Shown here: positions 55,361-63,511 of the stretch, one piece after another | How positions within the stretch are numbered: position 1 is the stretch's first letter | Layout of the letters: every line of letters begins with the position of its first letter | Assembly (NCBI GenBank): GCA_029319145.1 | Contig: CP119753.1 | Coordinates: 2,914,001-2,978,000, forward strand | DNA: 64,000 bases | From: Microbacter sp. GSS18 | GTDB lineage: Bacteria > Actinomycetota > Actinomycetes > Actinomycetales > Microbacteriaceae | Reading direction: 5' to 3' | The notes under the pieces: generated by a model | Told to the model about the DNA's origin: nothing | Seen by the model: the letters and a program-made list of their open reading frames with translations, nothing else | The model's database searches: none | Made by a program: the position numbers and the translations under genes

Positions 55361-55402
55361 ACTATAGCCACGATCCGCGGATTTCCGCGGATTTCCGCGG
55401 GA
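55361..55402 (-). promoter_or_regulatory. HU promoter with CCGCGG repeats over the -35 region
   Basis: On the minus strand a -10-like TATAGT (55361-55366) reads into the HU leader of about 90 nt. Upstream, two perfect copies of ccgcggattt (55375-55384, 55385-55394) and a third CCGCGG (55395-55400) overlap where the -35 box should be; no TTGACA is present. They may be activator or HU-type autoregulatory sites. Confidence 0.5.
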
Positions 55403-55479
55403 ATCGCACCGATCCGGACGGCGTGTCGGTGGCTGAAGTGATGATTGTTACCGATGTGACGGCGGTGCCGTCGCACGCA

Positions 55480-55516
55480 GAAGGCCCCGACGTTCGGCGT
55501 GAACGTCGGGGCCTTC
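55480..55516. terminator. hairpin terminator of the ribosomal protein operon
   Basis: A 15-bp perfect stem (55480-55494 gaaggccccgacgtt with 55502-55516) with a 7-nt loop lies 26 bp after the rpsN stop codon. Confidence 0.9.
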
Positions 55517-55542
55517 GCTGCTGTGGTGCGGACCGGCTGTGA

Positions 55543-55848
55543 TTACCAGCTGGACTTGGTCACGCCGGGCAGCTCGCCGCGGTGTGCCATGTCACGGAAG
55601 CGGACACGCGAGATGCCGAACTTCGTGAGGACACCGCGCGGGCGGCCGTCGATGACGTCGCGGCTGCGCAGACGAACCGGCGAAGCGTTGCGGGGCAGCT
55701 TCTGCAGGCCCACGCGAGCGGCCTCGCGCTGCTCGTCGGTCGAGGTGGGGTCGACGAGCTGCTTCTTCAGCTCGGCGCGCTTGGCGGCGTAGCGGTCGAC
55801 GACCTCCTGGCGCTGCTTGTTGCGCGCGATCTTGCTCTTCTTGGCCAT
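55543..55848 (-). CDS. rpsN: 30S ribosomal protein S14, zinc-independent form
   Basis: A 101-residue S14 with [20 protein letters not shown] at the N terminus and the conserved [20 protein letters not shown] close to the C terminus. It has no cysteine, so it is the long zinc-free S14 type; the short zinc-binding type is about 61 residues with two CXXC pairs. It is the last gene of rpmB-rpmG-rpsN. It binds 16S rRNA in the head of the small subunit. Confidence 0.96.
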   Translation of the reverse strand: MAKKSKIARNKQRQEVVDRYAAKRAELKKQLVDPTSTDEQREAARVGLQKLPRNASPVRLRSRDVIDGRPRGVLTKFGISRVRFRDMAHRGELPGVTKSSW

Positions 55849-55850
55849 GA

Positions 55851-56021
55851 TCAGCGCTCCTCTCGGAAGTCGACGTGCTTGCGGATGACCGGGTCGTACT
55901 TCTTCAGCACGATGCGGTCGGGGTTGTTGCGGCGGTTCTTGCGCGTGACGTAGGTGTAACCCGTGCCGGCGGTCGAACGCAGCTTGATGATCGGACGAAC
56001 GTCCTGAGCCTTCTTCGCCAT
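55851..56021 (-). CDS. rpmG: 50S ribosomal protein L33, zinc-independent form
   Basis: A 56-residue protein beginning [19 protein letters not shown], with [15 protein letters not shown] and a C-terminal [13 protein letters not shown]. It contains no cysteine, so the zinc-binding CXXC pairs of the other L33 type are absent. The start is ATG 56021, overlapping the L28 stop by one base (TGATG); the stop is 2 bp before the S14 ATG. The gene is short and easily missed by length cut-offs. Confidence 0.95.
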   Translation of the reverse strand: MAKKAQDVRPIIKLRSTAGTGYTYVTRKNRRNNPDRIVLKKYDPVIRKHVDFREER

Positions 56022-56257
56022 CAGAGCTTCACACCCTTCGCGATCAGGTCCTTCACGACCGACTCGATGCCACGAGCGTCGATCACCTTGATGCCCTTGG
56101 CGGACACGTTGAGGGTGACCTTACGGCCGAGCGAAGGCACGTAGTAGGTCTTCTTCTGCACGTTCGGATCGAAGCGGCGCTTCGTCCGGCGGTGCGAGTG
56201 CGAGATGTTGTGACCGAAGCCGGGAACCGCTCCGGTCACCTGGCACACTGCTGCCAT
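56021..56257 (-). CDS. rpmB: 50S ribosomal protein L28, zinc-independent form
   Basis: A 78-residue protein beginning [21 protein letters not shown], with [13 protein letters not shown] and [19 protein letters not shown]. Only Cys5 remains of the zinc-ligand set of the other L28 type, so it is the zinc-free form. It leads the rpmB-rpmG-rpsN operon. The start at 56257 follows AGGAGAAACC; a longer frame upstream is rejected as leader sequence. A -10-like TAGACT on the minus strand lies at 56402-56407. Confidence 0.95.
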   Translation of the reverse strand: MAAVCQVTGAVPGFGHNISHSHRRTKRRFDPNVQKKTYYVPSLGRKVTLNVSAKGIKVIDARGIESVVKDLIAKGVKL

Positions 56258-56644
56258 GGTGGTTTCTCCTTCAATACCGTGAAGCCGGACGGCTCCACCC
56301 AAGATCCCTTGTCTGCACCCCGCACGGAACCCGGCCGTTTCCGGCCTGATCGTCGAGAGGGGATGCGAACTGCGTGCTGGAGTGCGCGCAGACAAAGAGA
56401 CAGTCTAGCACGGCCGGGCGTGTCGCCTTGACCCGCGGCCGGCTCCCCCGTGACGGAGCCCCGAACAGGCGCGCGGTCGAGATGTCCCCTTTTCGGCGGA
56501 CAGCCCCGTGGAAGTGGCCTGTTTCTACATACCGATCCGCGAATCGGCTGTCTCGATTCTACAAAGATTCCGCGGGCTGGCTCGCTGTCGATGCCAGCAT
56601 GGTGCCGTCCTGGGGGAACCCCCTTCTGCACAGAGCGAGGTTCG
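56258..56644. other. 387-bp divergent intergenic region
   Basis: This is the longest gene-free gap in the window. It holds the rpmB leader and promoter (minus) and the promoter of the giant membrane protein (plus). On the plus side are two direct copies of TTCTACA (56523-56529, 56557-56563), a small inverted repeat ccgat/atcgg (56533-56548), and a short gggg/cccc hairpin near the start codon. No Zur-type AT-rich palindrome is visible. I see no gene in it. Confidence 0.7.
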
Positions 56645-59600
56645 ATGACACACTCACCTGACCCTTCCTGGCCCGCGTCGCCGGTCGACCTCGGGAATCC
56701 GCAGCGATGCCCCGTCTGCTTCGCCGACGTCGTGCTTCCTCGATGCGGCACGTGCGGGTTCGTGTTCGCCGACCCTCGCGCCGGGCAGGTGCTGAGCCTC
56801 GGCCGGCAGATGATCGCGCTCGAGCGAGAGCGGCGCGAGCTCATCGGGCAGGTGTTCGCGGCAGCGGAGGCGGAGCAGCGGGCGGCGCGCGAGCGCGCTG
56901 CTGCGGTGCGGGCGCCGGCCGCGCCGCCGATCCCGTCGCGACCGCTCGAGGCGGTGCACGACGCGCGGACGGCGGCAGTGCCGCCCAGACCCGCTCCGCC
57001 GACACCGGTCCTGTCGCCTCGACGGCCTGCGCGCCGCCTGACCGTGCCGGTGCTCCTGCTCATCGTCGGCGTGTCCCTCGTCGGGATCGCCGCTGTCTTC
57101 TTCCTCACCATCGCGTGGTTCGTCGCGGGGATCGCCGTGCGCGCACTCATCATCGGCGGCATCACCCTCGCCACCATCGCGGGGGCGTCGCTGCTGCGCC
57201 GCAGGACGCTCACGGCCACCGCGGAGGCGCTCGCCGTCCTGGGCGTGCTGCTGCTCGCCCTCGACGCATGGGCGGTGCGCGCGAACGACCTCTTCGGCGC
57301 GGCCGGAACGGACGCCGTGGTGTACGCGGGCGTCGCGACCCTGGCTGTGGCCGCGGTCTGCCGCACCTGGGCGTGGTACTCGAAGCTGCGGGCGCCCGAC
57401 ATGGCCTCGGTGCTCGCACTTCCGGCGGGCCTCGCCCTCCTCGCCGCGGGCGTCATCGAACTTCCCGACGGGCAGGCCGTCATCGTGGGACTGCTCGGCG
57501 GGGCGGCCGGCGGACTCGCCCATGCGCTTCCGGCCCCGTGGTCGGCGGCGCGACAGCCTGCGGTCCCCGAGCGCGAGGTCCTTGCCTGGGGCGGCATCGC
57601 GTCGCTCACCGCCGCCGCCGCGGCATCGCTGGTGGTCGCGCCCGACATCGTCTGGGTGCCGGTATGGGCGGCGCCGGCGACCGCCGCGATCGCCGGCGCC
57701 TACACCGCGCTGGGCTCCGTGCGGCGTGCGACGACGGCGCTTCCGTCGGCATCCGTCGCGGTGGGGGTCGCCTCCAGCGTCGGCGTTGCGTCCATCGCGA
57801 CCGCGGGGTGGCAGCTCGCGCTGCGCAGCGACCTGGCGGTGTTCGCCCTGCTCGCGGGCCCGGTCGTCGCGGTCGCGGTGGCGGTGCTGACCGATCGTCT
57901 GCGCGCACGATGGCGGCGCCTCCTGCCCGCCGCCGTGATCGCCAGCGTGCTCGCGGCGCTCAGCGCGGCGGGCTCGTTCATCACGTGGTCGATCACGGGG
58001 GTGGTCACCGCCGCCGCGACATGGACGATGTGGACCACGGACCCCCTCGCCGCTCCGGTTGTCGAGGGGGCCTGGCTTCCGCTGATCGCGGCCGGTGCGA
58101 TCACGCTGGCGCTGCCTTTCGCGCCGGCGCTCGACCGCCCGCGCCTGCGCGGCGTCCGGATCGCCGTGGCGTCGGCGCTCGTGCTGGCCGCCGCCTGGCG
58201 CACCGGCATCCCGATCGTCGTGGTGACCGCCGCGATCGCCCTCGCCGCCGTGGCGCTGTGGGGTCTGTCGCGTCCGCCGTCGCGCCTGCACTCCCGGTGG
58301 GCGTGGGGGGTCGTGGCCGGTATCGGCGCCGTCACGGCGTTCGTGGCGGGCCTCGCGAGCCCGTCACTGTGGGCGACCGGCGTCGTCACGGCCGTGCTCG
58401 TCCCGGTCGCGGCAGCCCTCGTCGCGCGCCCGGTGCCGCGCGCATCGGCGGCGCTGGCACTGGCGTCGATCGCCGTTGCGACGGTCGCATGCCTGCTCGC
58501 CCCCGGTGCGATCGCCACCGCCGCCGGAACGACCGGCGACCTGCGCGCGTCGCTGGTGCTCCTGCAGTGGGTGGCCGTCGCGACGCTGGCGATCGGCGCG
58601 TGGGTGCCCCTTCTCCGCGAGGTGCGGCGTGCGGTGGTCGTCGCGGGCGTCGCCCTGCTCGCGGTCTCGCTGATCACGCTCCTGACGGATTCGGTCGGCC
58701 TCCTGCTGCCGTACGAGCAGCTGCCCGTCTCGACGCTCCTGGGCGAGCCATGGGCGGCCACGGTGCGGGGCGTGCTGGGGGTGGCCATCCTCGCCCTGAT
58801 CGCCATCGGCGGCTCGCGTGTCGAGGGCGGGCTTCGCGCCGCTGCGGCGGTTCTGATCGCCGGCACGGCGACCGCCGCGGTCTCGGCGCCGATCGCCGCA
58901 GCGGGAGCCGCCGACGCGCGCCCGGCCGTCGCGGCCGCGGTCGCCCTGGCCGTGTGCATCGTGGGCGCCGTGCTCGCCCTCGTCCGACCCGGCGCAGACG
59001 CCGCCCGGCTGGTGCGCACCGCAGCGGATGCCGGCGCGCCCAGCACCGCCGCGGTGCTGATGCTCCAGGCCGCGCCCGACGTGTCGTGGGCGGTCTTCCT
59101 GCTGGGGGCGGCGGCACTGGCCGCGGCGTCGGTCACCCGCGGTTGGGCGGCGCCGACGGCGCGTGCCGTCGAGGGCATCGCCTCCGCACCCGGAACCGGC
59201 TTCCCTCTCGCACGCGCCCCGCGGCGTCTGCTGTCCTGGCCCGCGGTGGGGGTGGCGACGTGGGCGATGTGGCGTGGTATCGATGACCTTCCCGCGGCTG
59301 CCGACCTGCCCATCGAGGCGTACACCGTCGCCCCCGCGGTCGCGCTGGCGCTGTTCGCTGTGGCGCTCACGTGGCTCCGCCGGCATCCGGAGGCCGCCAT
59401 CGCGATCGCGCTGTCGTTCGCCGTCGGCCTCGTCTGGCCGACGCTGACGGGAGCGGGTGCCGAGGACCCTCGCGGCATCATCCTGCTGGCCGTCGCAGCG
59501 CTGTGCGCGGGCCTCCTCGCCTGGACGCGGGCGTGCCGGCTCGTACCCGCCTCGCTCGCCGGGGCGACGACAGCGCTCGTCGCCGTCGCGACGATCACCC

Positions 59601-61393
59601 TGACGAGAGGATGGAGCGCAGACGCCACCGACGCATGGTGGCTGCTGGTCCTCGTCGCGGCCGCCTACGGAGCAGCCGCCGGGTTCGCGCGCGCCGGCGC
59701 CATCGGACAGCGGGTCTTCGCCGTCGTCGCCCCGGCGCTGAGCCTCGCCGCGGCCTCGATCACGGTCGCCTTCATCGTGCTCCTCACCGACGATGCCGGG
59801 TCGGTCGCCGCTGCAGCCGTCTGCATCCTGCTCGTCCTTCACCTGGGGGCGGCGGCGTTCGACGCCGTGCCTCTGGGTGCGACCACCCGCTGGACGTCCT
59901 TCGCGGGCGCGCTCGTCGTGGGTGCGACAGCCACGGGCCTCGTGAACGGCGCGATCGAGGCGGTGAGCCTGCCGCTGGCGCTCGCGCTGCTGGCGGGCGC
60001 GGCGCTGGCCATGCTTCGTCGTGCACGGGCGGGTGGCCCCTGGCCCGGCCCGGAGGAGGTCCCCTGGCTCACCGGCATCCTGCTCGCGGTCGTCCCCACA
60101 TCGCTCGCCTCGGTGGAGGGCCCGCGGGTCTGGCTCGGAATCCCGGCGGCCCTGCTCGCCGGCGCGGGGCTGGCCCTGACCGAGGTGGCGCCGGCCTCAC
60201 GCCTGCGTGCCCGGTCGGCGCTGCTGCTGGGCCTCGGCGCTGTCGGCATCGGCGTGCACGCGACGGTGCCGACCGCTGGGTGGCAGGGCGTCATGCCGCT
60301 CGTCGTGGCCGGCGCGGGGGCGGTCGGGTTGGGCGCCGTGACGGTGTGGATGAGGCTCGAGGGGCGGGACGTGGTGGCGCCTCTGCTCGCGGCCGCGGGC
60401 ACGGTGGTCCCCGCCATCGCGATCGCCGTGCGCGGAGGCGGTGAGCTCGCCTTCACAGCGGTCGTCGGCACGGTCGCGGGCGCGGCGGCCGTCGGCGCGG
60501 CGGCCGTACTCGGTCGAGCGGAATGGGTCCGGACAGCGGCTGTGACCGCGCTCGGCGCAGCGGCAATCGCAGTCGCGGCGATCGGCGTGCGCTTCGTGCG
60601 GGTGTCCGATCCGCGGGAGTTCGGTGTGGAGCCTGATCTGTGGGCGGCGAGCGCGGTGGGCATCGTCGTCGCGGTGGGCGTCATGGCACTGCGAGCGTCC
60701 TCATCGCCGCGCGTGGCCTCCGTCGCCGGCGCGGGCTTCGCGCTGGCGACCGCGCTGTTCGCCGCGGCCGAATTCGCCCTGCTCGCCGCGGCGCCTTCCG
60801 ACGGGGCCGCGACTCGGACGGCGATCGTGATGACCGTCCTGAGCGGCGCGGGCGTCGTGGGCTGGCTCCAGCGGCGGCGCGTCGGCGTGGCGCTCGCGGG
60901 GACCGCCGCAGTGGCGGCAGCCGTATTCGGCGCGGCGGCGTTCGCGGTGGGCGCCCGCCCCGTCGAGGTCGTCACTGCCGCGCCGGCTCTCGGGCTGCTG
61001 CTGCTCGGCGCCCTGGCGCTGAGGCGGACGCGGTCCACGCGATCCTGGCCCGCGCTCAGCCCGGGGCTGGTGCTCCTCCTGCTGCCGTCGCTGGTCTACG
61101 ACCTCGGCGAGAGCGCACTGTGGCGGATCGTGGCACTCGGCATCGTCGCGGTGGCCACGATCGTCGTCGGAGCGGTGCTGCGCCTGCAGGCCCCGCTCGT
61201 GATCGGGTCGGTCGTCGCCCTTGCGCATGCCGTGGCGCAGCTGTGGCCGTGGATCTCCACGGCCTATGACGCGGTGCCGTGGTGGCTGTGGCTCGGCATC
61301 GGCGGCGCGCTGCTGATCCTGCTGGCCGCGCGATACGAGAAGAACATTCGGGCCCTCCGCACCGCGGTGACGGCGGTCACGACGCTGCGCTGA
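56645..61393 (+). CDS. giant multi-pass membrane protein with N-terminal zinc ribbon
   Basis: A 1582-residue protein. A zinc ribbon lies at the N terminus (Cys22/Cys25 CPVC, Cys34/Cys37 CGTC), then a polar Arg/Pro-rich linker (about 45-140), then a run of some 40 hydrophobic segments to the C terminus with little loop sequence. Large polytopic proteins of this layout, with a cytoplasmic ribbon, occur in actinobacteria (SCO7322-like or DUF2157-like), with unknown function. It is monocistronic. A 23-bp tandem duplication spans its stop codon. Confidence 0.8.
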   Translation: MTHSPDPSWPASPVDLGNPQRCPVCFADVVLPRCGTCGFVFADPRAGQVLSLGRQMIALERERRELIGQVFAAAEAEQRAARERAAAVRAPAAPPIPSRPLEAVHDARTAAVPPRPAPPTPVLSPRRPARRLTVPVLLLIVGVSLVGIAAVFFLTIAWFVAGIAVRALIIGGITLATIAGASLLRRRTLTATAEALAVLGVLLLALDAWAVRANDLFGAAGTDAVVYAGVATLAVAAVCRTWAWYSKLRAPDMASVLALPAGLALLAAGVIELPDGQAVIVGLLGGAAGGLAHALPAPWSAARQPAVPEREVLAWGGIASLTAAAAASLVVAPDIVWVPVWAAPATAAIAGAYTALGSVRRATTALPSASVAVGVASSVGVASIATAGWQLALRSDLAVFALLAGPVVAVAVAVLTDRLRARWRRLLPAAVIASVLAALSAAGSFITWSITGVVTAAATWTMWTTDPLAAPVVEGAWLPLIAAGAITLALPFAPALDRPRLRGVRIAVASALVLAAAWRTGIPIVVVTAAIALAAVALWGLSRPPSRLHSRWAWGVVAGIGAVTAFVAGLASPSLWATGVVTAVLVPVAAALVARPVPRASAALALASIAVATVACLLAPGAIATAAGTTGDLRASLVLLQWVAVATLAIGAWVPLLREVRRAVVVAGVALLAVSLITLLTDSVGLLLPYEQLPVSTLLGEPWAATVRGVLGVAILALIAIGGSRVEGGLRAAAAVLIAGTATAAVSAPIAAAGAADARPAVAAAVALAVCIVGAVLALVRPGADAARLVRTAADAGAPSTAAVLMLQAAPDVSWAVFLLGAAALAAASVTRGWAAPTARAVEGIASAPGTGFPLARAPRRLLSWPAVGVATWAMWRGIDDLPAAADLPIEAYTVAPAVALALFAVALTWLRRHPEAAIAIALSFAVGLVWPTLTGAGAEDPRGIILLAVAALCAGLLAWTRACRLVPASLAGATTALVAVATITLTRGWSADATDAWWLLVLVAAAYGAAAGFARAGAIGQRVFAVVAPALSLAAASITVAFIVLLTDDAGSVAAAAVCILLVLHLGAAAFDAVPLGATTRWTSFAGALVVGATATGLVNGAIEAVSLPLALALLAGAALAMLRRARAGGPWPGPEEVPWLTGILLAVVPTSLASVEGPRVWLGIPAALLAGAGLALTEVAPASRLRARSALLLGLGAVGIGVHATVPTAGWQGVMPLVVAGAGAVGLGAVTVWMRLEGRDVVAPLLAAAGTVVPAIAIAVRGGGELAFTAVVGTVAGAAAVGAAAVLGRAEWVRTAAVTALGAAAIAVAAIGVRFVRVSDPREFGVEPDLWAASAVGIVVAVGVMALRASSSPRVASVAGAGFALATALFAAAEFALLAAAPSDGAATRTAIVMTVLSGAGVVGWLQRRRVGVALAGTAAVAAAVFGAAAFAVGARPVEVVTAAPALGLLLLGALALRRTRSTRSWPALSPGLVLLLLPSLVYDLGESALWRIVALGIVAVATIVVGAVLRLQAPLVIGSVVALAHAVAQLWPWISTAYDAVPWWLWLGIGGALLILLAARYEKNIRALRTAVTAVTTLR

Positions 61394-61413
61394 CGGCGGT
61401 CACGACGCTGCGC
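61368..61413. repeat. 23-bp tandem duplication across a stop codon
   Basis: Two perfect copies of a 23-bp unit (61368-61390, 61391-61413; starts tgacggcggtcacgacgctg) span the end of the giant membrane protein. The second copy begins with the stop codon in use (61391-61393). Without the duplication the frame would still end at a TGA at the same residue, so the change is neutral. Confidence 0.85.
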
Positions 61414-61433
61414 TGACAGGGGTGCGCACCCGC

Positions 61434-62099
61434 TCAGCGCACCGGACCGGCGCCGCGGCCCCAGCGGAACGCCGACACCGTCGGGTCGCCCGGGATCCAG
61501 AAGCGCCAGGGGAACGCACCGGTCCCGGCGTGGCCGGCCACGCCGACCCGGGGCCCCGATGCGATGCGGTGCAGGGGCTCGTCGCGCAGTGCCAGGCGCG
61601 CCGTGGCGCCCGCCTGCGCGGCGCCCGTGACGGCGTCGAGGCCGTCGTGGATCGGATGCCGCAACCCCACAGCATCCCCGAGCCGCCCCGGGCCCCGGGC
61701 GAGCTCTCGCGGTGACCGCGCGGCCCGGCGGCGGCTCGCCGCGGCATCCGCTCCCTCGATGATCTCGCCGCCGCGCAGCAGGATTCCGCCGGCGACACCC
61801 TCGGGACCGCATACGACGTTCACGCACGAGTGGATGCCATGGCTCAGGTACACGTAGAGGTGGCCCGGCTCGCCCCACATCGTGGCGTTGCGGGCCGTGC
61901 GGCCCCTGCGCGCGTGCGATCCGGGATCGGGCACCGGTCCCGTGCCGAGCCCGTGGTAGGCCTCGACCTCGGTCAGGCGCACCGCGACCTCGCCGCCGTC
62001 GACGGCGACCGTGAGGACGGCGCCCAGCAGGCGCGGCGCCACCTCGAGGGGCAGCGCGAGCAGGTCGTCGCGCGCCGCCGGCCGCAGCGCATCGCTCAA
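61434..62099 (-). CDS. mpg: DNA-3-methyladenine glycosylase (AAG/Mpg type)
   Basis: A 221-residue base-excision repair enzyme if the TTG at 62099 is used. EVEAYHG holds the catalytic glutamate; SHARRGRTARNATMWGEPGH, LYVYLSHGIHSCVNVVCGPE and GGILLRGGEI are family blocks. It removes alkylated purines such as 3-methyladenine. The TTG would overlap the upstream stop (TTGA); GTG 62120 or 62123 are alternatives, because the upstream frame has no family-like start. It forms an overlapping row with the two genes upstream. Confidence 0.85.
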   Translation of the reverse strand: MSDALRPAARDDLLALPLEVAPRLLGAVLTVAVDGGEVAVRLTEVEAYHGLGTGPVPDPGSHARRGRTARNATMWGEPGHLYVYLSHGIHSCVNVVCGPEGVAGGILLRGGEIIEGADAAASRRRAARSPRELARGPGRLGDAVGLRHPIHDGLDAVTGAAQAGATARLALRDEPLHRIASGPRVGVAGHAGTGAFPWRFWIPGDPTVSAFRWGRGAGPVR

Positions 62100-63511
62100 C
62101 GCGGGGGCACCCGGCACCACGAGATGTCGGAGCCCGCCAGCGCCACGACCTCCGCGCCGTCGTCGATCTCGGTCACGCGCGTCTCGACGCGTGCCGGCAG
62201 CGGCAGCAGATACCGGTCGTAGGGGTTGTCGACCGCGTCGGGGGCCACGAGCGTCGCGAGATACCGCCCGCTCGGCGACACGCACGTGCCGAGCACGGCA
62301 TCGCCCGCCTCTGCCTCGGCCACGAGCCGCGCCGTCCCGTCGTCCTCGACGAAAGCGACCGCCGAGCGCTCGGGAAGACCGTCGTCACCCACGATCGACA
62401 TCGTGCGAAGCGTGCCGCCGCCGGGCACCGGGGTCACGTCCCCCTGGATGCCGAACGTGGGCTCCGCCTCGACGAGCGGCTGTTCCGAGGCGTCGGCGAG
62501 ATCGATCACGATCGAGCCCTCGATGCGCTCCACGATCGCCTCGGTTCCGGCGATGCCGTCGATCGAGACGGCGGTGCCGAGGGTCGTGGGATTCGCGCCC
62601 TCGGCGTCGGCGAGCAGCAGCGTGCTGTCGAAGGTGAGCATCAGCACGCTGTCGGTGTCGGGCACGAACCGCCATTCGGCGACGCGCGAGTCCACGCCGT
62701 CGGGCTCGATCCGGGTCGGCTCCGCATCGGCTGCGGCGTCGGAGAGCGACGCGGTGAAGAGGATCGACTCGAGCCCCGAATCGGCGGTGAGCGTGCGGTC
62801 GGAGTACGTGTAGCCGATGCGCTCGCCCCGGTCGGCCGCCTGCAGGTTCGTGACGTAGCCGTCGCCGGGAAGGGGCAGCTCGCGCGCGCCCGAGCCGTCC
62901 GGCGCGGTGACGATCAGCGCCGCGGTGTCGTCGGACCCCAGCACCGAGACCACGAGGTGCGAGGCGGTCGCCCGGAAGTCCTCGATGTGCTCGTGCGTGA
63001 ACACGGCCACGGCGCTCTCGCCGTCGATCCCCGACGCGAAGATCGTGTCGTCGGCGCCGTCACCGCCGCGCTGCAGCAGGAAGATCTCGGCGCCGGCGGT
63101 GCGGAACGTCTCGCTGATCGTGGTCGCGGGCCCGCCCCCGACGCCGGTCACATCGTCGATGCGGACCGTGTACTCGGTGTCCTCGCGCAGCGCGAGCCCG
63201 AACCGCACGCCGACCGTGCGGCCCGACGTGTCGACGGCGAACGGCGTCTCGGGGGTGATCGTCACCTGCGCGGGGTCGACTTCGGCGAGCGACTGCGTCG
63301 TGGTGAAGATGACGCGTGACCCGGATGCCGCGACCGCCGCCTCGGGGTCGACCGACACGTCGGTGACACGGGGCCCGAGGGCGACGCTGGTCGCGGCCGC
63401 CGCGACGCCGATGACGGCGAGGACCGCCACGACGACAGCGAACGCACCCGCGAACGCACGCCCCTGACGCTTGCGCGCGCTCGAGCGCCGCGTCGGGGCC
63501 TCAGTACTCAT
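62096..63511 (-). CDS. membrane-anchored extracytoplasmic protein with Ig-like and propeller-like parts
   Basis: A 471-residue protein. A basic N terminus and one hydrophobic segment (about 20-42, FAVVVAVLAVIGVAAAATSV) make a signal anchor. The following 80 residues look like a Big/Ig-type beta domain (VTITPETPFAVDTSGRTVGV). The rest has repeated short blades such as SPSGRYLATLV, in the style of a six- to seven-blade beta propeller. No catalytic residues are evident. It overlaps the DUF1980 gene by 11 bp upstream and mpg downstream. Confidence 0.72.
   Translation of the reverse strand: MSTEAPTRRSSARKRQGRAFAGAFAVVVAVLAVIGVAAAATSVALGPRVTDVSVDPEAAVAASGSRVIFTTTQSLAEVDPAQVTITPETPFAVDTSGRTVGVRFGLALREDTEYTVRIDDVTGVGGGPATTISETFRTAGAEIFLLQRGGDGADDTIFASGIDGESAVAVFTHEHIEDFRATASHLVVSVLGSDDTAALIVTAPDGSGARELPLPGDGYVTNLQAADRGERIGYTYSDRTLTADSGLESILFTASLSDAAADAEPTRIEPDGVDSRVAEWRFVPDTDSVLMLTFDSTLLLADAEGANPTTLGTAVSIDGIAGTEAIVERIEGSIVIDLADASEQPLVEAEPTFGIQGDVTPVPGGGTLRTMSIVGDDGLPERSAVAFVEDDGTARLVAEAEAGDAVLGTCVSPSGRYLATLVAPDAVDNPYDRYLLPLPARVETRVTEIDDGAEVVALAGSDISWCRVPPR

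Noticed and set aside
55375..55402. CCGCGGATTT repeats as a CRISPR array
   Set aside because: The unit is 10 bp with no spacers and no cas genes are nearby.
55437..55457. AATCAT-containing stretch as a Zur box
   Set aside because: It shares only the core with the actinobacterial consensus, has no palindrome, and lies downstream of the ribosomal operon rather than before it.
56374..56661. Short plus-strand frame in the large divergent gap as a gene
   Set aside because: It overlaps the promoter region, has no ribosome-binding site at a sensible distance, and lacks any coherent composition.
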